Positions 56,782-64,000 of a stretch of 64,000 nt of DNA are shown here, in pieces. The notes under the pieces were generated by a model that was not told where the DNA came from, did not search any database, and saw only the letters and a list, made by a program, of their open reading frames with translations. Numbering within the stretch: the first letter of the stretch is position 1; the number at the start of each line of letters is the position of its first letter. Source of the DNA: Aneurinibacillus thermoaerophilus. GTDB taxonomy: Bacteria; Bacillota; Bacilli; Aneurinibacillales; Aneurinibacillaceae. A program made the translations under genes and the position numbers. Location of the stretch: contig NZ_FNDE01000011.1 in NCBI RefSeq assembly GCF_900099925.1, positions 1-64,000 on the forward strand, read 5' to 3'.

Positions 56782-58704
56782 ATGAAGATAAGGGATGTTT
56801 TTGAGCAGCTTAATACGCGGCTGTTGTGGAGACTCGCGGAAGAGAATGCATGGCCGTTCACATTCGGGGAGGCGGAGGCGCCGCTTGATGAAATAGCAGC
56901 TTACATAAAGGACGCGCGCACCATTGAGAAGACTTGGCAGGTACTATCCAGAGAGGAAAAAGAAGTATGGTTGCATTTTTTGTTTCGCGTTGGAGAAGAT
57001 ATTGTGACGTACAGGCAAATGGAGGAATATGCGAAAGCAGTGTCGCCGATTGTTGCATACGCGGGTCTTACCGGATTACGACGGCGCGGACTTATTTATA
57101 CGCTGCGGCGTCTGTGGGGGGAAGTAGTATATTTGGCGCCGTATGATGTGCAGAGAGCATGGCGCGCTTGGCTTTTGCCGCGGGTGCTGTCAGAAACGCA
57201 AGCAATATCCGTAGATGCAGAGTTCCAATCTGTTACGCCGCTTGTTCATGTGCTTTTCCGCCTGTTGCAAACGCATCGCCACAAACCGATCGCGCTTACT
57301 AAAAAGAAAACGATGACAATGAAAATGCGTCGCGTTTGGCAGGCAGTTATCCCGTATGCGGAAGAATGGTTCGCCCCGCTGTATCCGGAAGCGTGTGGAG
57401 ACGGTGCGGCACGGGAGCGATTTTTTCTGGAATTGCTTGCTGAGATGGATTTATTGCGTGAGCGGGAGTCAGAAACCGGGCTGGAGTATATTGTCCATGA
57501 AACGGCGGCGGCCCGGCTGTTTCATGGCGCGGAAGCGGATGTGCAGCGCCGTGTTTATCAGCAAGTGAAAGAAAAGCTAGGCAGGCTGGGGCCTTGTAAT
57601 CCTGTCATTTTGGATTGGATGGAAGCGAAAGGTGTGAACACGTTTTCCCTGAATGAATTGCAGGCAGCGGAAAATAGGCTTTTGCGGGAGAAAAGCCAGG
57701 CCAATCAGTCCAAACACTGGCAGGTGTTTGCCGAAAATATATGCGCTTTGCTTACCGCTTTTGGATTTATTTCTAGGACGGGAGAAGGAATGGACGCGTC
57801 TATGCGCTGGAATATGAATTTGACAGCCAATGAGGAAAATGCCGTAGCGAATTATGGTATCGGGTATGTCCAACCTACGTTTGAAGTGCTTCTGCTGCCG
57901 CATGCATCATATGAGGTGCGCTGGCGTCTTGGCAGGTATGCAGAACTGGTAGAGCAGCAGGAAGTATGGGTGTTTCGCCTGACACGGCAATCAGTGCGGG
58001 CGGTGAAGGGGGAAGAAGAGAACGAAGCGCTTATCCGTTTGCTTGAGCAAATTCAGCTTGAGGTTCCGGATAATGTACGCGTGCAACTAGAGCAATGGAT
58101 GCGGAGCGAACCAAGCGTCATGCTCGAACAAGTAGTGCTCGTGCGCTGTCCGGATGCAGAAACGGCGCAACAGCTAGCCGCTTTGCCGGAATTTGCTCCG
58201 TATTGGCGTGCGAGAATCGGCGAAAAAGATTTTATTGTAGATGCGTCGCAGGAAGCAGCGTTGCGAGAGGCTTTCACGCTCCGCGAGATAAATATAAACC
58301 AAAAAAGCACGGCAAAAGAGCCGAGTGAAGCGGGACGGTTTCCATCGCACGCCTCGCATTCTATTGGGTTTGCGGAGAACGGATATAAGATTGAATCTGT
58401 ATTCCCTGCTTTTGAAGATGTTTTGCCTGAATTAAAAGATGTACCGACGATATGGCACAAAAATTTCCAACGATATCATCATTCAACGCTTCGCACGTTG
58501 CTTATGACTGCGCGTTCGCTTGGCATCCGACTAAAGCTGGAAATTAATAACCGGCCTATAGAAAACGCCCGCGTGCTTGATATACGCGCAGAAGGCGGAG
58601 CGTATCGGCTGACGCTTGATGCGGAAGGGCGGATGGAGAACATAAATATGGAGAATGTAGGGAGAATAAAATTAGAGCTGCCCGCCCTTTGGAACGAGGA
58701 CTAG
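56782..58704 (+). CDS. Large helicase-associated-domain (XPB-like accessory) protein
   Basis: This 640-residue cytosolic protein has no helicase motifs itself. The N-terminal 330 residues are helical, with Trp/Arg-rich winged-helix-like parts. The segment near residues 365-510 (YGIGYVQPTFEVLLLPHASYEVRWRLGRYAELVEQ, FRLTRQSVRAV, VPDNVRVQLEQWMR) follows the helicase-associated domain found next to XPB/Ssl2-type helicases. The last 100 residues (TLRTLLMTARSLGIRLKLEINN...ARVLDIRAEGGAYRLTLD) look WYL-like. Related proteins in Bacillales usually sit near a DEAD/XPB helicase; none is in the window. Start at 56782 follows AAGGTGG. ylbF follows after 43 bases. Confidence 0.72.
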   Translation: MKIRDVFEQLNTRLLWRLAEENAWPFTFGEAEAPLDEIAAYIKDARTIEKTWQVLSREEKEVWLHFLFRVGEDIVTYRQMEEYAKAVSPIVAYAGLTGLRRRGLIYTLRRLWGEVVYLAPYDVQRAWRAWLLPRVLSETQAISVDAEFQSVTPLVHVLFRLLQTHRHKPIALTKKKTMTMKMRRVWQAVIPYAEEWFAPLYPEACGDGAARERFFLELLAEMDLLRERESETGLEYIVHETAAARLFHGAEADVQRRVYQQVKEKLGRLGPCNPVILDWMEAKGVNTFSLNELQAAENRLLREKSQANQSKHWQVFAENICALLTAFGFISRTGEGMDASMRWNMNLTANEENAVANYGIGYVQPTFEVLLLPHASYEVRWRLGRYAELVEQQEVWVFRLTRQSVRAVKGEEENEALIRLLEQIQLEVPDNVRVQLEQWMRSEPSVMLEQVVLVRCPDAETAQQLAALPEFAPYWRARIGEKDFIVDASQEAALREAFTLREININQKSTAKEPSEAGRFPSHASHSIGFAENGYKIESVFPAFEDVLPELKDVPTIWHKNFQRYHHSTLRTLLMTARSLGIRLKLEINNRPIENARVLDIRAEGGAYRLTLDAEGRMENINMENVGRIKLELPALWNED

Positions 58705-58747
58705 GCAGAGAATATGCAACATGGTACAATGATACCGAGGTGAGAAT

Positions 58748-59230
58748 ATGTCAGGTCAGACAGCGACTGTATCACCGCTTGATTTTTATGAAGTGATGGA
58801 ACGAGCGCATCGCATCGGAGAGCAGCTCGTGGCCTCTGAGGAAATGAAACGGTACCTGGAATTCCGCAGGCGGATGGAACAGGACCCGGAGGCGGAAGCG
58901 AAGATTGCTTCCTTCAACCGCATGAAGGAAGCGTATGAGGAAGTGCAGCGATTCGGAAAATACCATCCAGATTATGATAGAGTCACTCGCGAGATTCGGC
59001 AGAAAAAAAGAGAGATGGAAAAAGTAGCAACTGTCGCCGCTTTCAAAAAAGCGGAAAATGACCTGGATGAGTTGTTGTACCGTATCAGCCGCACCATCGC
59101 TGACGCGGTTTCTGCGAGCATTAAAGTGCCGAGTAACAATCCGCTGTATGAATTGGCGGGTGGTGGCTGTGGTAGCGGCGGGTGCGGGACGGGCGGTAGT
59201 TGTGGCTGCACCGTTAAAAAGGGGATATAA
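58748..59230 (+). CDS. ylbF: YlbF, RNase Y specificity (RicF) factor with C-terminal Cys cluster
   Basis: This 160-residue YlbF/YmcA-family protein has an N-terminal helical domain (VMERAHRIGEQLVASEEMKRYLEFRRRMEQDPEAEAKIASFNRMKEAYEEVQ) followed by KAENDLDELLYRISRTIADAVSASI and a Gly/Cys tail GGGCGSGGCGTGGSCGC with four cysteines. In B. subtilis YlbF joins YmcA and YaaT in the Y-complex that carries Fe-S clusters and directs RNase Y. The tail is the expected cluster-ligand region. ylbG follows, as in B. subtilis. The 266-base gap between them contains a GGCCGC / GCGGCC stem at 59262-59285. Confidence 0.92.
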   Translation: MSGQTATVSPLDFYEVMERAHRIGEQLVASEEMKRYLEFRRRMEQDPEAEAKIASFNRMKEAYEEVQRFGKYHPDYDRVTREIRQKKREMEKVATVAAFKKAENDLDELLYRISRTIADAVSASIKVPSNNPLYELAGGGCGSGGCGTGGSCGCTVKKGI

Positions 59231-59496
59231 AGATGGGAGGCTGCTCCTTCTGTCTTGCAAGGGCCGCTTGAGAGATCAGGCGGCCTGATGTACATTTGAT
59301 TTAATATGTCCGCGCTTTTGCGGGCAGAGATAGGAATGTCAGAATGGATGATATTATATTCTTGATACAAGCAAGTGAGGTTTTATAGCGTATAAGTTAG
59401 AACTAAGGGAACTTATAAAGTTGTCATTTTTTAGAGCCTCAGTGTTTGATAACAATCATCGCTGATGGATACTATACGAAAAAGGAGAGTCGGAGA

Positions 59497-59814
59497 ATGA
59501 GAGAGCGACGTGTCGGGCTTGCGGTGTATGTCAAGAATATCAAAGTGGCTCGTAACTTGCGCAAGTTTGGCAATATTCATTACATATCCCGTAGGTTGAA
59601 TTATGTATCCATGTATATCGCCGCAGATACGTTAGAAGAAACGATTGAGAGAATTTCCCGGCTTGACTTTGTTACTAAGGTGGAGAAGTCTTACCGCCAT
59701 GAAATTCCGGTACATTATGATAATGCAAAGCCAGATAAAGCGAAAGAATTCGACTATAAAATGGAAGAATCGCAAATCTTGTCTATCGCCAGGGGAGGAG
59801 CAATCGAACGATAG
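59497..59814 (+). CDS. ylbG: YlbG/UPF0298 protein
   Basis: This 105-residue protein (MRERRVGLAVYVKNIKVARNLRKFGNIHYISRRLNYVSMYI) matches the UPF0298/YlbG family, a small Bacillales protein of unknown role encoded next to ylbF. The continued match LDFVTKVEKSYRHEIPVHYDN covers the family core; the last 35 residues are variable. The start at 59497 follows GTCGGAG. The gene order ylbF-ylbG is the conserved one. Confidence 0.9.
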   Translation: MRERRVGLAVYVKNIKVARNLRKFGNIHYISRRLNYVSMYIAADTLEETIERISRLDFVTKVEKSYRHEIPVHYDNAKPDKAKEFDYKMEESQILSIARGGAIER

Positions 59815-59943
59815 ATGAGAGAACAGGCAGCATTCCGTTTCGTAACAAAATTGTTATAGTTCCCCTTTTTGTTTGTTGGAAAACAGTGTAACATTGTTTT
59901 AGAATAATAGGGAAGGGATTTTGCAGAATGGGGGAAGTAATGT

Positions 59944-60390
59944 ATGTTTCAAAAAATTTTAGTAGCAATTGATGGCTCTGAAATGGGAGAAAAAGCGCTA
60001 GATGTGGCGCTTGCCATCGCAAAAGAAGAGCAAGTTGAACTCAGCTTGCTTCATGTGGGAAAAGAAGTTGTCGTTTCGCCGTATATGGTCGGAGAAATGG
60101 CTTATATTTCTAAACATTATGATATTGATTTTAATGAAGCGATGAGAAAAGAAGCCGAAGAATTGCTAAATAAGGCGAAAGCAAAAGCCGAGGCGCAAGG
60201 GGTGGCGGCAACGCCTGTCTATCTAAAGGGAGATGCGGCACGGCAAATCGTGGATTACGCGGATAAAAATAAATATCAGCTTATCGTGATCGGCAGCCGC
60301 GGGCTGAGTGGCTTTAAGGAAATGATGCTCGGCAGCGTTAGCCACAAAGTGTCGCAGCTAGCGACCTGCCCGGTGTTGATTGTGAAGTAA
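59944..60390 (+). CDS. Universal stress protein, UspA family
   Basis: This 148-residue single-domain UspA protein starts MFQKILVAIDGSEMGEKALDVALAIA and has the ATP-binding signature IGSRGLSGFKEMMLGSVSHKVSQLATCPVLIV (G-2x-G-9x-G-S type). It probably binds ATP and acts in stress survival; the specific signal is unknown. GGGGGAAG lies before the ATG. It is followed by a terminator and then the Fur-boxed promoter of the lipoprotein operon. Confidence 0.93.
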   Translation: MFQKILVAIDGSEMGEKALDVALAIAKEEQVELSLLHVGKEVVVSPYMVGEMAYISKHYDIDFNEAMRKEAEELLNKAKAKAEAQGVAATPVYLKGDAARQIVDYADKNKYQLIVIGSRGLSGFKEMMLGSVSHKVSQLATCPVLIVK

Positions 60391-60408
60391 TACAATGCAA
60401 GCAAAAGG

Positions 60409-60446
60409 AAATCATTCCTGTTTTTTAGCGGGGATGATTTTTTCTT
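60409..60446 (+). terminator. Terminator after the universal stress protein gene
   Basis: AAATCATTCCTG (60409-60420) pairs with CGGGGATGATTT (60429-60440), followed by TTTC. Confidence 0.82.
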
Positions 60447-60500
60447 GTCTTTTTTTAGGAAGACAATTATACTTAAAATCAGATAATGAGAATCATTTTC
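60445..60500 (+). promoter_or_regulatory. Promoter with a strong Fur box, lipoprotein operon
   Basis: TTGTCT (60445-60450), 17 bases, TATACT (60468-60473). GATAATGAGAATCATTTTC (60482-60500) matches 17 of 19 positions of the Fur consensus, the best Fur site in the window. It lies over the expected transcription start, 29 bases before the first gene. Confidence 0.88.
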
Positions 60501-60528
60501 ATAATAGAGGATAGAGGAGTGAAGGGGT

Positions 60529-62634
60529 TTGCAAGAGAGAAAGAAAAAATACCCGTTTCGCACGGTCATGTCGATAAGCTTAGCTTCCGTGCTTGCATTT
60601 ATGAGCGGCTGCGGTACGAATGAAAAGGCAGCCATGACAGGGGAAGACACTAAGGCGAAGAAACAGGAAGCGAAACAAAACGTTTCCGTACCGGTTAAAG
60701 ATTATACTTTTGATACGGCCGGCAATATGTTTGCCTATACGGAATTTGAACTGTCGGGCGAGCCGATGGTAGAAGCGCTTGGCTTAGATCTGGATGTGCT
60801 GGATGCGGCGAAAGTTGATCAGCCGACTGTCTTTGATTACACGGCCGGAATTGAATCGTATGAGTATTCGGAAGAGGCGATGTACGAAGTTGTGGAAAAA
60901 TCAGGCCTTGGTCTTCATATGATTCACGCGCCAATGATCAAACAATTGGCGCAGAAGGCGGGCAAGAAAGAGAATGAAATGTTGGCGCAGCGCTTTATTG
61001 AGTTGGCGAATGCTGCAGGACATAAGCCGGATGAAATTCCGCGCAACATGTATCCGACGTTTATTGAGTACAGCAAAGGCGATCCGCACTATATTCAGCC
61101 TGTGGACACATCGAAATTTGCCGACGGTGAGAACGGTACATACATTCCGAAATATCAGGTCGACTTTAAAACGCTGCGGTGGGATCGCGATAAGATGGAT
61201 AAAACGCTGGTTCCGGCTGCGTATGGCTCCGTCTTTTTGAAACAAGCGCTATGGGCGAGCGACTTTTTAGGAGCAATGCACACGATAGACACGGAAGAGG
61301 AAGTGGAACCAAAAACGGATAAAGATGACGAAAACCCGAACATTGCCTTTGGCGGAGACTCTACTGATGGTCTTCAAGGTTTAATCATGTCCGAGCAGAT
61401 GTGGAACAAGGCTGCATATATCCGGGATTCCCTGTTTTATAATCCACAAACCGGAAAACTAGGCAAAGCGGAAGGCGCTTCTTATGATCCGAAGAAGCAG
61501 CTTGTGTACCTGCCGCATGCCATTGCCGTTACGGAAAACGGAGATAAGGAATATACGGCAGCTACGTCGCTTGAAGTGAAAGATCCGCGCAGCTTGCTAC
61601 AGGATCAGTGGCTGATGTTATGGGCTTTGTCTGAATACTTTGGTATGACAGATCAGCGGGAAGCTAATGCAAACACGAATCCGGCATTCCGTGCCGTATA
61701 TGACGGAAAGCCGTTCCCGGCTGCGCCGAAGCAAAATATTGATAACCGCGCAGATAACGATATTCGCTCGGATGATCCGTATTCCATTAACCGTGACCTG
61801 TTGTTGCAAATCTTCAAAAATATTCAGATGATGCACTGGAATGATAAGGAAGGCGTGTTTATTGCTGAACATGATGGTAAGCAGCAGGGCATGCATATGG
61901 ATACATTTGATGCCGCATATGCTATGGAAGCGTTACGCATTTTCCAACGTGCGTTTGATGGCTTACCGGTTGGCTACGCCAGCGGGGACGATGCCAAAGG
62001 ATTGGAGACAAAAGAAGGAAAAGCCGCGCTTGACATGATCCGCAAGCAGGCTGACTTTATCATTTCCAAGATGATTGATGAAAAAGGATTGGTGGCTAAC
62101 GGTTGGACAGTGGGCAAAGGCAAAGACGCAGATGCGCCGACACTGAAGGCACAAACCGGCGCCATCCGTGGCTTGACGGCTGCGTTTCTAGCGACTAAAG
62201 ATCCAAAATATCGTGAGGCAGCACGGAAAATTTACGCGGCTATGGATAAATACATGTGGGACGATAAAGTGAAAGCATATAAAACGTCAGGGGATCAATA
62301 CGAGTATGATGCCGTTGTCGCAGGCGGTGTTTCTGGAGCATTACGTATGGGTATTGCTTCCCTGCATAACATAGAAACCGATAAAGAAAAGATTCCGGCA
62401 CTTGATCGCAAGACCATTATTTCGCGCTACGTCGATTTTTACGATCGCGTAATTGATGGCCCGGCGCTTGACCAGGGCATGCAGACGAGCGAATTCTGGG
62501 ATACTGGAGACTTTTATAAAGAAGGCGACAAGTCCGGTAATACAGATGGTGATAACGTGCCACAGATTCAAGCCGGTCACGGTAAATATGGTATCGCGCC
62601 GGTACTTGTTCCGGTTGAGGTGAAAAGCAAATAG
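60529..62634 (+). CDS. Fur-regulated surface lipoprotein with an alpha-barrel-like fold
   Basis: This 701-residue protein starts at TTG 60529 after GAAGGGG. The signal has lipobox FMSGC (Cys near residue 27), so it is membrane-anchored outside. The body shows repeated helix pairs with patterns such as LLQDQWLMLWALSEYFG, TFDAAYAMEALRIFQRAFDGLP, TGAIRGLTAAFLATKDPKYREAARKIYAAMDKYMW and DAVVAGGVSGALRMGIASL. These recall (alpha/alpha)6 barrels of glycosidase or thioredoxin-like-domain proteins. No catalytic pair can be assigned. It heads a Fur-boxed operon with a YVTN/cytochrome lipoprotein, suggesting a role in iron acquisition or redox chemistry at the surface (inference). Confidence 0.85.
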   Translation: MQERKKKYPFRTVMSISLASVLAFMSGCGTNEKAAMTGEDTKAKKQEAKQNVSVPVKDYTFDTAGNMFAYTEFELSGEPMVEALGLDLDVLDAAKVDQPTVFDYTAGIESYEYSEEAMYEVVEKSGLGLHMIHAPMIKQLAQKAGKKENEMLAQRFIELANAAGHKPDEIPRNMYPTFIEYSKGDPHYIQPVDTSKFADGENGTYIPKYQVDFKTLRWDRDKMDKTLVPAAYGSVFLKQALWASDFLGAMHTIDTEEEVEPKTDKDDENPNIAFGGDSTDGLQGLIMSEQMWNKAAYIRDSLFYNPQTGKLGKAEGASYDPKKQLVYLPHAIAVTENGDKEYTAATSLEVKDPRSLLQDQWLMLWALSEYFGMTDQREANANTNPAFRAVYDGKPFPAAPKQNIDNRADNDIRSDDPYSINRDLLLQIFKNIQMMHWNDKEGVFIAEHDGKQQGMHMDTFDAAYAMEALRIFQRAFDGLPVGYASGDDAKGLETKEGKAALDMIRKQADFIISKMIDEKGLVANGWTVGKGKDADAPTLKAQTGAIRGLTAAFLATKDPKYREAARKIYAAMDKYMWDDKVKAYKTSGDQYEYDAVVAGGVSGALRMGIASLHNIETDKEKIPALDRKTIISRYVDFYDRVIDGPALDQGMQTSEFWDTGDFYKEGDKSGNTDGDNVPQIQAGHGKYGIAPVLVPVEVKSK

Positions 62635-62655
62635 GAGGCTATCCTCCTATTTTTG
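62631..62655 (+). terminator. Hairpin between the two lipoprotein genes
   Basis: ATAGGAGG-CTAT-CCTCCTAT overlaps the stop codon and is followed by TTTTT. It probably acts as a partial terminator that lowers expression of the second gene. Confidence 0.75.
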
Positions 62656-62697
62656 CTGTTTATTATTATAGAAAAAGAAAATGCGGGAGCAGAAAAA

Positions 62698-64000
62698 ATG
62701 AGGAAATGGAGAATTTGGATTGCCGCCGCGTTCGTTCTGTTAATGATGCTGAGCGGATGCAGCGAGAAAGAGACTGTAACGCAAGAAACGGTGACGCGCA
62801 ATGCCCCGGTTTCAAGCAATAGCATTGTCAAAAATCGGGCCGGGGATGTATTGTACACGGCTAATATTGATGTTAACACCGTATCGGTGATCGATGTGAA
62901 GCAGAACAAAGTTACCGCAGAGATTGCGGTAGGCCGTGAACCGCGTCAATTGGCGTTAAGCCCGGATGAAAAAACGTTGTACGTTACGTGTATGTTTGAC
63001 AACAAAGTTGATGTTATTGATATCGCCGCCAAAAAAGTGACGGCGTCGATTCCGGTCGGTATCGAACCGTTTGGCATCGTGACGAGTCCGGACGGAGGAA
63101 AAATATATGTTAGTAATTACCGTTCTTCCACATTGTCTATCATTGACCCTGAGAAACGAGAAGTAACAAAAACGATAAAAGTTGAGGAACGACCGCGCGG
63201 GCTGGCGTTAACCGCGGACGGAAAAAAACTGTATACGGTTCACTATTTGTCCGGGCATATTAGCGTGGTTGATACTTCCAAAGAAAAAGTGGGAAAAATA
63301 ATCGCTTTAGCTCCTTCTCCGGATAAAGAGGATCGCAAAAAGAGCCAGGGGCTTCCAAATACGGTTGAGCAATTCGTGATTGCGCCTGACGGTAAGACCG
63401 CTTGGGTACCGCATCTTGTAACAAATACAGATACGCCGATTCATTTTGAGGAAACTGTTTTTCCGGCGATTTCGGTTATCGATCTTGAAAAAGATGAAGA
63501 AATCAAGCAGGAACGTAAACAATTATTTGAGAAAATGGATGTGCGAGATGTAAAAAATGAAACGATAATCGTGTCTAATCCGGCCGATGTAGCATTTATG
63601 CCGGATGCAAGCAAAGCGTTCGTGCTTATGTCGGGCAGCGAAGATTTGGTTGTATTTGACTTGGTCCGGGGCGGTAAGGCGACTCAAATCGTGCGGCGCA
63701 TTCCGGGCGATAACCCGCGGGGGATGGTGCTGTCGAACGATGGAAACGAACTGTATGTGCACAATGCAATGAGCCACAGTTTAGCTCGCATTGAAACGGG
63801 CGGGAATGAGGCATATGCGGAAGCGAAAGCAAAGCCTGAAACGTTGCGGTTGATTGCCAAAGATTCATTGCCGCCGCTTGTCCGGAAAGGGAAAACCATA
63901 TTTTTTAGCGCGAATAGCGATAAATTTGCGGCACCGATTACGGGGAATAACTGGATGAGTTGCGCGTCTTGCCATGCGGACGGGGACATTAACGGATTAA
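62698..64000 (+). CDS. YVTN beta-propeller lipoprotein with c-type haem site, 3' end cut
   Basis: The open frame runs past the window end, giving 434 visible codons. The start at 62698 follows GGGAGC. MRKWRIWIAAAFVLLMMLSGC is a lipoprotein signal. Repeats of the YVTN type follow (VIDVKQNKVTAEIAVGREPRQLALSPDEKTLYVTC, DIAAKKVTASIPVGIEPFGIVTSPDGGKIYVSNY, and others), forming a beta-propeller. The last visible part, LVRKGKTIFFSANSDKF and MSCASCHADGDINGL, contains CxxCH for covalent haem c and resembles the start of a di-haem cytochrome c peroxidase/MauG-like domain. Fur control and pairing with another lipoprotein suggest a surface redox function linked to iron. Total length is unknown. Confidence 0.9.
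   Translation, partial: MRKWRIWIAAAFVLLMMLSGCSEKETVTQETVTRNAPVSSNSIVKNRAGDVLYTANIDVNTVSVIDVKQNKVTAEIAVGREPRQLALSPDEKTLYVTCMFDNKVDVIDIAAKKVTASIPVGIEPFGIVTSPDGGKIYVSNYRSSTLSIIDPEKREVTKTIKVEERPRGLALTADGKKLYTVHYLSGHISVVDTSKEKVGKIIALAPSPDKEDRKKSQGLPNTVEQFVIAPDGKTAWVPHLVTNTDTPIHFEETVFPAISVIDLEKDEEIKQERKQLFEKMDVRDVKNETIIVSNPADVAFMPDASKAFVLMSGSEDLVVFDLVRGGKATQIVRRIPGDNPRGMVLSNDGNELYVHNAMSHSLARIETGGNEAYAEAKAKPETLRLIAKDSLPPLVRKGKTIFFSANSDKFAAPITGNNWMSCASCHADGDINGL

Noticed and set aside
1-64000. CRISPR arrays, rRNA or complete tRNA genes
   Set aside because: No regularly spaced direct repeats, rRNA core sequences or cloverleaf-forming segments were seen on reading both strands.

Overview
The window reads as chromosome of a low-to-moderate GC, Gram-positive, endospore-forming member of the Bacillales. 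An alpha/beta small acid-soluble spore protein, the germination lytic enzyme SleB, ylbF-ylbG, ylaN, ypuI-, yugN- and ykuS-type genes, a double-headed DynA, a T-box and a TPP riboswitch all point that way. The gene content suggests the Aneurinibacillus/Brevibacillus neighbourhood, but the genus is an inference. No rRNA, tRNA, CRISPR array or prophage is visible. Mobile DNA is limited to a decayed IS200/IS605 element at the left edge, two small transposon-like relics and a truncated group II intron.

Layout. Bases 1-1430 hold the IS605 remnant (tnpA end, broken tnpB, right-end hairpin). Bases 1.5-2.7 kb hold a small AbrB-like protein and a VanY-type lipoprotein. Bases 2.8-8.6 kb form a divergent sigma-54 locus: an enhancer-binding activator co-transcribed with a nitrilase homologue that has lost its catalytic cysteine faces a permease / acetylpolyamine-deacetylase / carbamoylputrescine-amidase-like operon. 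Between them lie a -24/-12 promoter and four copies of a 13-bp element. Bases 8.8-13.8 kb are an iron and peroxide region: a Fur-controlled small transcript, ylaN, dps and pfeT with PerR boxes, and a 34-codon membrane-peptide gene behind a Fur-like palindrome. Bases 13.9-31.4 kb are mostly housekeeping (folA, DedA, thioredoxin-like, GDPD, methyltransferase, HxlR, SASP, dynA, brnQ, subtilase, acsA, TPP-thiD), with a probable free-standing structured RNA at 15.2-15.45 kb.

Bases 31.5-45.2 kb carry a phasin-like gene and phaQ, a group IIC intron fragment directly behind a terminator, a Tyr/Lys/His-rich protein, fetAB, gluP, class I fumarase, an EamA transporter, an M42 peptidase, a Ca2+/H+ antiporter and ugd. 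Bases 45.2-52 kb form a Fur-boxed iron-uptake region (helical lipoprotein, helical anchored protein, FTR1 permease) interleaved with a GT-C membrane glycosyltransferase, a membrane phosphodiesterase and a DPM1-like glycosyltransferase. Bases 52-60.4 kb hold sleB, ArsR, Asp23, an orphan secreted repeat protein, a thioesterase, a T-box-controlled ilvA, a helicase-associated-domain protein, ylbFG and a universal stress protein. Bases 60.4-64 kb hold a second Fur-boxed operon of two lipoproteins, the second combining a YVTN propeller with a CxxCH haem site and running off the end.

How it works together. Iron is the recurring theme: four Fur-type operators (9.26, 45.2, 48.9 and 60.5 kb), a Fur-like palindrome (11.6 kb) and two PerR boxes (10.8 and 11.7 kb) frame uptake (FTR1), storage (Dps), efflux (PfeT, FetAB), the Fur-associated iron protein YlaN and several undescribed small or surface proteins. 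The best candidates for undescribed biology are the Fur-controlled cytochrome/lipoprotein pair, the two Fur-linked small ORFs, and the sigma-54 locus with its pseudo-nitrilase.
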